From contig CM048840.1 in assembly GCA_026545765.1 (NCBI GenBank), positions 45,714,959 to 45,778,958 on the forward strand: a stretch of DNA of 64,000 nt. The letters are read 5' to 3'. The number at the start of each line of letters is the position of its first letter. Position 1 is the stretch's first letter. Source of the DNA: Plantago major. Taxonomy: Eukaryota; Streptophyta; Magnoliopsida; Lamiales; Plantaginaceae. A program made the translations under genes and the position numbers. Below, one piece after another: positions 11,995-22,876 of this stretch. Below the pieces are notes generated by a model. It was not told the origin of the DNA, searched no databases, and was given only the letters and a program-made list of their open reading frames with translations.

Positions 11995-12332
11995 ATTGAA
12001 GGCCACTACATCGATGTGGGAAGAACTATTGTAGAAGAAATGTACTCTATAAAGAATAACCAAAGGAGGAATCTACCATTCACCGGTTTAATTACCGCAA
12101 CTTGCAAGGAGAATGGTGTACCTATGAACGAGCAGCTAATCTATTGATCACTGATCCATTCACTGAAGGAAGGATCAAGTTACTACTTAAACTTCATGAG
12201 AAAGCGGTGGCCAACCATGTGAGGGCTATTAGAGGAGGAAATCCACCAAAAGGGGTGTTTGACATGATTTCTTTTGGAGCATTCATTAGGCAATATCAAG
12301 ATCTCCAAGAGGACATAAGGCGACGAGAATAA
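11995..12332 (+). pseudogene. Athila-like gypsy fragment, 'putative plant transposon protein' domain
   Basis: Reads EGHYIDVGRTIVEEMYSI, then NLPFTGLITATCKENGVPMN, a stop and frame change near 12,140, then TEGRIKLLLKLHEKAVANHV and FDMISFGAFIRQYQDLQEDI before TAA. The F..LIT.LC...GVP pattern is that of the plant transposon-protein domain found in the extra ORF of Athila-type gypsy elements. Upstream parts are missing. It is the 3' coding relic of the element whose LTR follows. Confidence 0.55.
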
Positions 12333-12885
12333 ATGATCAACATGGGACGCCGAATTGAGTGGAATACTCACGTGACATACCTCCACAATCAACAACAAAC
12401 TTTCTACATGGAAGAATATTGCTAGGACTATCCACGCCAAGAGTACCCACCTTAATATCCTCCCCCACAATTCTATCCACCACCCGGAGTCGATCCATCA
12501 CAGTATTACCAAGGAAATTTCTTCACTCCACCCTCCGAAAAGGACCATCTTCCTAAAGCACCTCTTTATGGACAAGCAACAAGAAGGGGAGCATCTTTTT
12601 CTTTTTCTCATTTTTCCTTCCCTAGTTTAATTTACTTGCTTTTGTCTAGGTTTGGGAGAATTCGAATTTGATACTTATTTGATTTATTTAGTATTTGGTC
12701 GCTAATACGATTCGTACTTTTATTTATCCGCACTTTACTTTTCGCTTTAGATTTTTAGCACCCCTTTACCCTTTACATCTAAGTTTTATTTGCTTTTTGT
12801 GAAGAGGACATAACATTGATATGAGTATTTAGTATAAAGCATGACTAGATAAGCGCATCATAGTTTTGTTTCGCACTTTCACTTC
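12333..12885 (+). mobile_element. 3' internal non-coding part of the Athila-like element
   Basis: Contains a proline/tyrosine-rich broken reading (PPPQFYPPP-like), then the landmark GTCTAGGTTTGGGAGAATT, and GTATAAAGCATGACTAGATAAG near 12,835. The same landmarks in the same order recur at 32,380-32,660 in gypsy element B, so the two elements are relatives. Confidence 0.6.
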
Positions 12886-14125
12886 TGATGTGACAATGAA
12901 ATGTGCAGTATATCATACTTTTAGACCCTCTTTTTTGCCCTAGATGCAATATTTATATCGTTTTATGGTCAATTACCAACTTTTCGTATTTTATGTAGGT
13001 CATGATCGCATTTTTGAAGATTTGCACGATTCAGGCACCAAAACGGCATAATTGTGCCAAATCGGGACAAGGGCGAATACGACGGATTGACCGTTGCACG
13101 GAGTTCAAGGAGTCAAAACATGTTTTGCGACCAACCAATGCGAAGATAATTGAAGATGCAACAACTTTGTAGCAGACCACTTTTCGAGGAAACGAAGTTA
13201 CGAAGCCCGAAATTGAAGAACGAAGAAAATAGATTTGAAGCTGAGGAAATTGAAGACTGCGGTTCACAAGGGACCGCAGATGGGGCCACTGTGGTCCACG
13301 GGCGACCTTAGTGGAGTGTCTGTTTGGTCCTGGGCTATTTTTCTGGCCTGTCAAGCTACAGCCCATCTTCCTAAACCTTCTTTATTGAAGAATGGCGGTT
13401 TGAGCTCGAGATTTTACCTATAAATAAGACCTCAGGGGTCTCATAATTCTATACAACTCACAAAGCAACTCTCCTGAGAGAGAACCAGTCCTCGGGGAAG
13501 TGAAATCCCAACCCGCTGGCCGTCAGGCACCCAGAAGGAGGAAACCTAAGAAGCAGCAAAACGAAGACATCAGAGACTAAGCTTCTTCTTCCTTTCTTCT
13601 TAATTTTCGATTCATGTTCTAGATTACTATGAGTAGCTAACTTTCTTTTGTAAAGGCGAACCGCCGTAACTCTGCTTTTGCTACTTCTTTACATACCGTG
13701 ATATGTTAATGGAATAGTTATTTGACGTAAACCGTGGTTGTACAACTCTATACATCCTTCGTGGTGTGATGTTCTGCTGAGTGACACAGTAGTTTCATTA
13801 AACTGAGTAGGGGTACTCGTGCCGACTGCGCCTTGAGCACCATAGTATTATGCCCTGCTGTCGTTAGAGGTAACTGTGTAGGATTTTTAACTCGGAAATT
13901 GGGAGTAGCATAGCAAAGGGAGGTTGGGGAACCTTTACGTCTTTCCATCATTGATTTACAACAAAGCAATTTAGGGTTTGCTGCGATTTAATTATTCTCT
14001 CTGAGATTAATCTGCTTACTTTTCTGCATTCAAATTCAAACGTTATTTGCTTGTTTCTATGCTAAGTGTCTATGGAGAACGACATCCTGAGTCAACTTTC
14101 CGCTATAAACTATGGATTTGAGGAC
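12886..14125 (+). mobile_element. Gypsy LTR 'A', truncated by copia copy 1
   Basis: Starts near TGATGTGACAATGAAATGTGC. It is collinear with the reverse strand of 41,969-43,279 (LTR B) and 63,360-64,000 (LTR C). It has a promoter-like TATAAATAAGACC (about 13,420) and GAGTCAACTTTCCGCTATAAAC near its end. LTR C continues after GGAC with TTCCGAC. Here copia copy 1 begins at that point, so the LTR is cut by the insertion. The remainder should follow the lost copy-1 3' LTR. Confidence 0.75.
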
Positions 14126-15800
14126 TGTTAGGAAATTTGTTAGGAAATTTGTTAGATATTTTGTTAGAAATATCTGTTTAGATTTTGATCAGCAACATGA
14201 TGACTTATCTTAGTCTCAGAAAGGTGATTAGTACTCTTGGTTCACTTGAACATTGTAAAAGAGGAAGCCCACTAAGTATGATAGTCTAGCTAATCTTGTA
14301 TAGGATGTTAGGTCTCAAAATGTAATTTTTATTTTATGAAGAGAAGACCAAGAAGAAGACATCCAAGCAGAACAAGTTCAACGACATTGAAGATTTGAAA
14401 AGCGCACAAGATTATCAAAAGCTTTCTACAGATACCTTGGCCAGATATCTTGAAGACACGAATAGTTTTAAACAAACTGTGTCACAAGAGATATCTGAGA
14501 AATAAAAGGTCTATCTGAAAACAAGGAAAGTGTCCACAGATATCTACACTCAGATATCTTGAGCTTTAAATCACATTTCTGATAAAGAAATATATATTGC
14601 AAACAAAGTTGTTTCGATAAAAGTGGTATCTGAAGTTAAAGGTAAGGACGTGCTAAAACTCAGAGAAAACTGATAAAGTTAAGTCTCTGATACAAAGCAT
14701 AGTTCCGTTGGCACTACAGGACAAAAGTATAGTACAATGCATTAAATGCACGGACAGAGATGTCTGAACAAAAGCAACGGTAGCTTCTGAAGAAGAAGAC
14801 ACCTCTGATACTATACACAGATATCAATAGTTTGAATTTGATTTAAGCCTAACGGATACTATTCAACGGCATTCAAATTCATCTATAAATATCAACACTT
14901 AGACTGCTTGAGAAGAGACACATAACACAACCTGAAGAACTTACTGAACACCATATTCTCTCAAGCAAACTACTTATCCTCAAAAGCTTTCTGTTGCGAC
15001 CAAAGCTCCTGATCTTAAGTGGTACTAAAGTTCTAAGTGTCTTGATCCTAAACAAGCACAGCTATCTGTGAAAGAGTTGAATTGAAAGATCAAGTATCTG
15101 AGATTCATTCTCTAGAACATTTATCTAAGACTTGGGTCAGTAAAAAAAAAAGAACAAGATACCATACATTGCAAAGTGTATTAAGTATACTTGATTCACA
15201 GAGCTATCTGATTAACTGAAAAGTTAATAAAGAAGCTCATCTGACAACTCAAACCAAAACCAACACCATAACTGGTGTGGAGTACAGGAAGTACATAGTT
15301 TGGGAAACTAAGGAATAACTCCAAGGTTATTGAGCACAGGAAGTACTTAGCTTGGGAAGCTAGGGAATAGCTCAAAAAGGTTTCTGAGTACAGGAAGTAC
15401 TTGGCTGTGAAAGCCGGGGAACAACTCAGGGGGAACATTTGGTTGGGAACCATTTGTTTAAGGAATCTTAGAATAGGATTTTTGTAAGGTAACCTCAATT
15501 ATCTATTCTAGTGAATTCTAGGTCTTTGGAAGACCGAAGTGGATTAGTTGGAGGATTACGCCACCTCCAGATACCACTATACTTGCTGTGTTATTTACTT
15601 TTCTGTACTTACATTTCAGCAACACACACACACACACACTTTAACTGTTTCTGCACTTATCTATCTTAAGTCTTCCGCGCTCTGAATCTAAGTATCAGAT
15701 ATCTACACAGATATCTGAGAAATAGTTTTTATCGACAAAAGTTTTAAAAGACTATTCACCCCCCCTCTATTCTTTTACTTTGCTGTTATCTGGACCAACA
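14126..15800 (+). repeat. 5' LTR of copia copy 1
   Basis: Begins TGTTAGG and ends GGACCAACA. The first ~50 bases repeat TTTGTTAG three times, so the exact start is uncertain by some 40 bp. A CTATAAATATCAACAC TATA-like region lies at about 14,883. An (AC)n run sits at 15,621-15,639, and a C-run at 15,762 marks the U5 side. It is clearly more diverged from the copy-2 LTRs than those are from each other. Confidence 0.85.
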
Positions 15801-15802
15801 AG

Positions 15803-15814
15803 TGGTATCAGAGC
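15803..15814 (+). other. Primer binding site (initiator Met tRNA)
   Basis: TGGTATCAGAGC lies two bases after the LTR end. It is the standard plant Ty1/copia PBS, complementary to the 3' end of initiator methionine tRNA. Confidence 0.9.
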
Positions 15815-15917
15815 AGGAGGTTCACAAGCCTTCTGCACTGAACCTAGATCCCCAGATAGGTGAAGAAACTTTGTCCATTTTCAAGGACTATTTAATTTGT
15901 GTGTTAAATGTGCAGGA

Positions 15918-17214
15918 ATGTCTCTGAGTGATGCACCCGTTCTCAAACTAGAGAACTACGAGAAATGGAAAAATAACATGATGCTCCACCTTGAAGCCAT
16001 AAGTGACGAAATGATCGAAGTGATAAAGAATGGCCCAATAGTCATTTAACAACTTAAACAAGTCATGGAGGTTTCTAATGGTAGAGACAGAGATCAAAGC
16101 GAAGGATCTTCACAAACTGATGTGTCAACAAGTGGAGATCTACTAGTCAAGTTATTCTGAACAAAGCCAGAGAACTCTGGACATCGGAAGATGCCAAGAG
16201 AAATCGTCTGGATGGTCAAGCTCGTAATATCATCATCAGATCGACACCTGAGCACATACAGTGTAAACTGTGGGGTGCTAAAACGGCGAAAGTTGCGACA
16301 AGCGATTGAAGAAATCTGTGCAGAATCGGAAAACCAAAGAAAACAAGTTCGAAGTTCTCAAGTTGAAATTTCAAAATTTCAAACAAGGACCCATGAAACT
16401 CTGGAAGAACTTGATTTCAGTTACCACTCTCATGAGTGATATGGCACTTGGGAAATCAGATACTCCCGGTCGAGAAAAGATTAAGACTATTGTCGAAGTC
16501 TTAACCACATGGGAGCATACTAAATTCTTTTATTTTAACCAAGGAATGCAAATATCACTCGATGGAACTCTTCTCACATCTTGCTACGGTTGATTATGAG
16601 ACAACACAAAGAGAACAAACAACTGAAAAGTTGCAGAATATTGCTCTAGTTTCTCAAGGAACTTCTGAAAAGAAGAAAAGCAAGGAAGAGACTGAGGATG
16701 CTCTTGCTGCAAAGCAAATGAGCAAATATGTCAGTCGAGAAATTGAGAGAAGAAAAGCCAAAGAGAAGCTGAAAAAGCATCTAGGCTCAAACTATCACCA
16801 GTACAAAAATATGCAAAGCTCGCTGAACAAGCCAGCTCAGAAAGCATCATGTACTGAGGAAGTAGAAATTGGAAACGATATCTGTTTCTATTGTCGAAAC
16901 AGTCACTTCAAGAAGGATTGTCCTGCCTTCAACAAACTAAGGACAGGTGACAAGAAAGATAGAAGAATCTTCAGAAGAAGCCAGAAAGCTTTATTAACTG
17001 AAGAAAGAAAATCCAAACTCAACTGGATGCTCTAGACGTTGAGACAGATTCTGAAGATGACAATTCAGATGACTCAACCTTACCATCACCAGAATTATGT
17101 GGAGTTACTCATGATATAATCGACTTCGGCCTCAAGAAGAATGAAATGTGTGGAGTTGCTGAAATTGACGGTCCAGACATCTCTAACATAGAAATCTGTC
17201 TTATGGCTGATGAG
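15918..17214 (+). pseudogene. gag of copia copy 1 (broken)
   Basis: Starts MSLSDAP with the copia-gag strings ENYEKWKNNMMLHLEAI, KARELW, and the UBN2-type core around 16,190-16,440 in several frames. Damage: CAA to TAA stop at 16,047-16,049; shifts near 16,150, 16,310 and 16,440. The CCHC knuckle near 16,885-16,920 reads CFYCRNSHFKKDC, one residue short of the C-X2-C-X4-H-X4-C seen in copy 2. The tail reads EICLMADE and is then fused in frame to pol. Gag forms the particle and binds RNA in this family. Confidence 0.8.
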
Positions 17215-20200
17215 AATGCTTCCTGGACTAAAGCACAATGGCTATTTGATAGTGGATGCGGAAAGCACATGACAGGAGACAAAGCAAATCTGGTCGATTA
17301 CAAAGCTTGCAACACAGGACCAGATATCAGATTTGCTGGAGGAGAATTAAATCCCTCCCTGGGATTTGGCAACGTCAAATTGGGAGCATTAACAATCACT
17401 GACATATTACATGTTAAGGATTTGAAATATAATCTATTTAGCATGAGCCAGTTTGCAGACAAAGGTTTTACTGTAAAATTCAAAGCAAAATACTGCAAAC
17501 TAATTGACAATGAGTCAAAGCAGACAGTCTTGGTTGCTCGACGGAAAGGCAGTCTTTATGTTGCCGATTGGGCATCTGCCACAACTGAAGAATGTCTCAT
17601 GGTGAGTCAATCTGGTCACACAGAAGAGCACTGGTTATGGCACAAAAGAATGAGTCACTTGAACTTCAAAACTCTGAACAGACTTGCCAAGAAAGAGTTA
17701 GTGGTTGGCCTTCCCAAAACATCTTTCAGAAAGGATGGTATCTGTTCTGCATGTCAGATGGGGAAACAATCTAAGATCTCTTTCAAGTCCAAAACTAGAC
17801 ACTCTAGTGTTAGACCACTGCAACTACTACATATGGATCTTTTTGAATCATCTGTAACTAGTTATGCAGGAAAGAAGTATGGTCTGGTTGTTGTAGATGA
17901 CTTCTCAAGATTCACTTGGGTTGTCTTTCTGAAACACAATCGATGCGAGGTGGAGATACCAAACTTCTTTGAAAAAGCTTGAAGTCATGAAAAATGACAA
18001 GGTATCTGCAATCAGAACAGACCATGGTACTGAGTTTGTCAACCAGTACATAAAGGAGTTTTGTACCTGCAAAGGTATACAACACCAACTTTCCTCTGTA
18101 AGAACACCTCAACAAAATGGTGTTGCAGAAAGGAAAAACCAAACCCTTAAAGAAGCTGCAAGGACAATGCTAGCTGACACTGAAATAAGTGAAGTTTATT
18201 GGGTTGAAGCTGTAAACACAGCCTGCTACACTCAGAACAGATGTTTGATAAACAAACACCATGACAAGACCCCTTATGAAATCTTGGTTGGTAGACCCCC
18301 TAATATCAAACATCTGAGAGTATTTGGTTGTAGATGTTTTGTTCTAAACAATGGAAAAGATTATCTGAGAACATTGCAACCAAAGGCAGATGAAGGTGTA
18401 TTTCTTGGTTATTCCACGAATAGCAAAGCCTACAGAATTTACAATAAAAGAACAAAGAAATTTGAAGAATCAGTTCATGTTGTATTCTATGAAGGAAGTA
18501 AGAAAACACCTCCTAATGATGAACTCTCAGAAAGGTTCAAAGAACTAATGTTGAGAGATTCTGAAGAAGAATCCTCAGAAAGGAGAAACATCATTATGGA
18601 AAGTGAGGATGACTCTGACGTAGAAAAGCTTGATATGCCTAGTAACAACCAGATGACTCACAAACATGATGAAGAATTTCCTATGAAACTTCCAGAAATG
18701 GAAACTGAAGATATTCATCATGAAGCTATCTCTGGAAATAATCTCTCTGAAAGACATGTCCCAGATAGCTCAAACACTGAACAAGTGTCAGACATTAATT
18801 GCCCTTCTGAGGAGCAAAATGTCATAGATACTGAAAAAGTATCAAATCAAAATCCCAGTGATTCACATTCAAATCATTTGGATATTGATCCTACTAGCAC
18901 TAAACCTATGATGAGATGGATCAAGGATCATCCTGCAAAAGATGTGATTGGACCAATTAATCAAGGTGTTAGGACTAGGAGAGCAATAGCTGAAAATGCT
19001 AATTCTCTCTTTGGATGTTTCATCTCAAATATTGAACCTGAAAATATAGAAGAAGCATTAGGAGACCAAGATCGGATCTACGCAATGCAAGAAGAGTTGG
19101 ATCAATTTGAGAGAAACAAAGTCCGGAAACTAGTTCCATTTGTGGAAGGAATATCGTGATTGGAACTAAATGGGTTTTCGAAACAAGATGAATGAATCTG
19201 GTGAAATAACCGTAAACAAAGCAAGATTGGTTGCCGAGGATTTACCTAGATCAAGGCTTAGATTTTGATGAGTCATATGCACCATTGCAGATTGGATGCA
19301 ATAAGACTCTTTCTAGCCTTTGCAGCTCATAAAGATTTTAAAGTTTATCAGATAGATGTCAAAAGTGCATTCTTGAACGGTGAACTTGCAGAAGAAGTTT
19401 ATGTTGAGCAACCACCTGGCTTTGAAGTTTCCTCAGAAAGTAGAATGGTCTATAAACTACAGAAAGCTCTGTATGGACTGAAACAGGCTCCAAGAGCATG
19501 GTATGACACTTTGGCCAAATACCTTCTGGAAAGTGGTTTCAAGAAAGGTGAAGTTGATAAAACTTTATTTACCTTAAATCATGATGGGAAACTACTCTTA
19601 GTTCAAGTATATGTTGATGACATCATATTTGGATCTAAGGACAAGCAACTTTGTAATGACTTTGCAAATCTCATGAAAAGTAAGTTTGAGATGAGCATGA
19701 TGGGAGAAATGAATTATTTTCTAGGATTGCAAGTCAAGCAACTCAATGATGGAATATTCATTAGTCAAACAAAGTATGCAAAAGATATGCTCACAAAATT
19801 CAATTTTAAGCCTCCTGAAAAGAATGCTAAGATACCTATGAGCATTGGAACCAAAATGACCTATACTGAATCAGATAAGAGTGTTGAAGAACATAAGTAT
19901 AGGAAATTGATAGGTTCACTACTTTACCTCACTGCAAGTAGACCTGATATTCAATACGCGTTGGAGTGTGCTAGATTTCGGACAAATCCGATGCAAACAC
20001 ACTACAACATTGCTATGAAAATATTAAGGTATGTAAAAGGTACAGTAGATGTAGGATTGTGGTATCCTAAAGAAAGTGGATTGAGTTTAGCCGTACTGGG
20101 GCGATTATCTTTGGATCACTGCTTGATTGGAAAAGCACCTCAGGAACTTGTCAGTTTCTGGGTACTAGACTTATCTCGTGGTTTAGCAAGAAGCAAAACT

Positions 20201-20557
20201 CAATTGCAACCTCTACCACAGGAGGTGAATATATTCTTTGCTGGTTGTTGTGCAACACAAATTCTGTGGATACAACAACAACTTAAAGACTATCGACTCG
20301 ATGAAAAGAAAACTCCCATTTTCTGTGACAACACAAGTGCTATTGCGATTACACAGAATCCTAAATTTCATGCCAGAACAAAGCATATTGATGTTAGACA
20401 TCACTTCATCAGAGACCATGTTGAAAAAGGCAATATAGAGATAATCAAGATTGGCACTGAAGACCAACTTGCAGATATCTTCACTAAGCCACTACAAGAA
20501 AGTAGATTCTTAGCCTTAAGACATAGTCTTGGACTAATGGAACTACCAATGAACTGA
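17215..20557 (+). pseudogene. pol of copia copy 1 (PR-IN-RT-RH, frameshifted)
   Basis: Protease: WLFDSGCGKHMTG (~17,240). GAG-pre-integrase: LWHKRMSHLNFKTL (~17,635). Integrase acidic residues: HMDLFE (~17,830), RTDHGTEF (~18,015), PQQNGVAERKN (~18,105). Reverse transcriptase: [35 protein letters not shown], and [12 protein letters not shown] (~19,600). RNase [21 protein letters not shown] and KHIDVRHHF, ending LMELPMN before TGA. PR-IN-RT order makes it Ty1/copia. Frameshifts lie at ~17,945-17,980, ~19,157-19,265 and ~20,085-20,150; the last removes the RNase H YSD..YAG motif. Several fall where intact copies have CAG or CTG. Open parts: 17,146-17,982, 17,969-19,159 and 19,265-20,557. Confidence 0.9.
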
Positions 20558-21323
20558 AAAGTTCAGAATCAGAACGGCATCCAGAGAAGAGAAAAGAGAA
20601 ATCTGGAACGGGTATCCAGAAGTCAAAGAGGCTAAAGAGCAAAAAGACAGCTTAAGATCTCTGAGACGGGAACTCAGATATCTGAATCACTCTATAAACG
20701 GGGAACACAAAGGAGAATAGTACAACTATCTGTAGTCAACTACTCTCTTGAAATTCGCATTATTTCTATCTTGATGAAAAACTTGGAAAAATCCTAAGTA
20801 TAAGACAGATTCAGATGCAAACAGTGTTCTTGGTCATACAAAAACGTGATTCAGATAGTTAATTGCCAAAATTCATTAAATGGGCACAATTACACTTGTT
20901 GATTGTGATCATTGCTGAAGAAGCAATGGTGACCCTTGATGAAATTAAGCGTTTAATCTATACGGTGGAAATCAATTCACAGTAAATAGTGGACTGTAAA
21001 AATTCTGACAAAGCCCACTTAGCATTTAATGCCGAACTAGTTTTTGCTCACGCCTGCTTGCAAATCACAGATACGTACACACAAAATCAATTTGTATGTA
21101 TTTGTCTGTTGAGATTCTATTGCTATATATATAGGATTTTGGCAAAAGAAATCACTTTCGCCCAATCCAAAATTCCGACTTACACAAAAATAGCAAAACC
21201 TTCTCTTGATTCTCTGCAAACCTTCTACAATCTCTGCAAATCAAGATTAAGTTTTTCTGCAAAGAATTACTGAATCAAATCTCTTTCAAACACCAATCCA
21301 AATTCCCTACACTATATAAAGAG
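20558..21323 (+). mobile_element. Spacer between pol and ORF3 of copia copy 1
   Basis: Non-coding. It carries a block (about 20,800-20,955) found inverted at 22,477-22,640 in copy 2, and a CTATATATATAGGATTTTGGCAAAAGA block near 21,122 also found in copy 3 at about 51,910. The latter may be an internal promoter for ORF3 (TATATATATAG and a 5'-leader-like A/C-rich stretch before the ATG). Confidence 0.5.
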
Positions 21324-22476
21324 ATGGCCCCAAAGAATTCTTCCACACAGAAATCTCAATCCTCCACTGGTACTGCTGAAAAGCAAGCACCAGAGTTGGT
21401 TATTGTGAACAACCGACTGGCAGGAAATTTTAATCCTGACCATTGGACTTCAAATCACAGAATGATTTGGGGTGGTGCCATGGTTGAGGAATACCTCACG
21501 GCTGCAATAGAGAACCAAGCCGACAGAAAGCTGATTCTTGACATGCTTGAAAAGGCACAAATCAAAGGTTTTCTATCTGCTCGCCCAAGTGGAATTTCAT
21601 CACTCGATGTGTTGGAACTCTACAACAACTCCAGGATAATTTCCTGTGTTTCTGAAGGCACTGCAATAGTGTCTGTCAAAACCACGATCGAGGAAAGGAA
21701 ATCATACGGACTTAACAACTTTCTGTAAGTTGTTTGAGTTTCAAAATCTTGGAAAGGATTTTGAAATAAACACCAAGGATGATGATCTCCTTGAAGGTGT
21801 TAAACAATTGTACAGTGACGTGTGTGATCTTGAAAAATCAGATACACCCACTGAGTACAAGCTTGCTGACATCCGAACCAGACATCTGATGGTTCACTGG
21901 GATGTATTGGCTTGCATTCTTCACAGATGCTTTGATGGTCTACAAGGAGGTGCTGACCAGATAAGCCAAGAACGATGGATAATGATGTTCTTGCTGAATC
22001 AACAAGACAAAAGGCTGGAAAACCCTTTTAACTGGGGAAAGTACGCCTTCATGAAGTTTGTGAAGAAGATTCAAGGCTTCGAGCCTAAGATCGCCAAAGG
22101 ACTAGCTGAGCCAAAGGCCACAGTAGGCTATGGTCTGAAGATATGCTACTTGCTGGAGAAGCTTGGCATTGAGCTCAGAGAGACGGCTGAAATAGCCAAC
22201 AGTAGCCTACTCTACAAATATGAGTATACAACTTGATGAAAAAGGTTACTGGGTCTCAGAAAGGTTCTAAGAAGCGAAAGTCTGAAAAGGTATCTGAAGA
22301 AAAAGTTGCGACCAAGAAGCCCAGAACTTCAAGAAAGAAGTCTGCTGGCAAATCAGAAGACACACCCATTGAGGTTGTCGATTCTCAGATATCTGCAGAC
22401 CTTGCCGATGAACTGATAAAGGCAGATCAACTCATCAATGCTGCGAAAGAGTTATCAACTACTGAACAACTTTTTC
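21324..22476 (+). pseudogene. ORF3 5' part, copia copy 1 (env-position ORF, function unknown)
   Basis: Begins MAPKNSSTQKSQSSTG and continues NFNPDHWTSNHRMIWGG. After a one-base shift near 21,720 it reads FEFQNLGKDFEINTKDD, RWIMMFLLNQQDKRLENPF and YGLKICYLLEKLGIELRE. After another shift near 22,235 a lysine-rich part follows (KKRKSEKVSEEKVATKKPRT), resembling a nuclear-targeting or nucleic-acid-binding stretch. It ends at the breakpoint. The position after pol is where Sirevirus-type elements carry an env-like gene. I see no signal peptide or clear membrane span, so I do not call it env. Copy 3 has a full-length, broken counterpart at 52,115-57,226. Confidence 0.65.
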
Positions 22477-22876
22477 GCTCAATTCATCAAGGGTCACCAT
22501 TGCTTCTTCAGCAATGATCACAATCAACAAATGTAATTGTGCCCATTTAATGAATTTTGGCTATTAGCTTTCTGAATCACGTTTCTGTATGACCAAGAAC
22601 ACTGTTTGCATCTGAATTTATCTCACACTTGGTATTTGTCCAAGTTTTACACAAAGATAGAAATAATACAAATTTCAAGAGAGTAGTTGACTGCAGACAA
22701 TTGTACTATTCTCTTTTGTGTTCCCCCTTACTGAGTGATCCAGATATCTGAGTACCCGTCTCAGAAATCTTTGAATAGCCATTTTACCCTTTAGCCTTTA
22801 GTTTCTGGATTCCTGTTCCAGATTCGTCTTCTCTCTTCTTTGCTATCTTCTTCAGATATCTCTTCTCTGAACTTTT
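22477..22876 (-). mobile_element. Post-pol spacer of copy 2
   Basis: Reverse complement of the spacer after pol in copy 1, close to identical over the block with GGTGACCCTTGATGAA and ATTCAGATGCAAACAGTG. Similarity ends at GAGCG (about 22,476), marking the inversion breakpoint. No coding content. Confidence 0.75.

Larger units (their letters stand above)
14126..22476 (+). mobile_element. Ty1/copia element, copy 1 (5' LTR, gag, pol, start of ORF3; 3' end lost)
   Basis: Plus-strand element of a Sirevirus/Maximus-like copia family. It is inserted in gypsy LTR A, and AGGAC at 14,121-14,125 is the expected left target duplication. Order is LTR, PBS, gag, pol (PR-IN-RT-RH), spacer, ORF3. The sequence stops at about 22,476, where it meets copy 2 in reverse orientation. 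No PPT or 3' LTR belonging to it is found. Unlike copies 2 and 3 it lacks the ~1.2-kb GT...AG segment between gag and pol (junction 17,214/17,215). Confidence 0.9.

Noticed and set aside
17215..20557. Plant pararetrovirus (caulimovirid) sequence because of the YVDD polymerase
   Set aside because: Integrase lies before RT, the elements have LTRs, a PBS and target duplications, and gag carries a copia-type core. This is Ty1/copia.
21324..22476. Calling ORF3 an envelope gene
   Set aside because: The position after pol is right for the env-like gene of Sirevirus-type elements, but no signal peptide, membrane span or cleavage site is visible. It is left as unknown.
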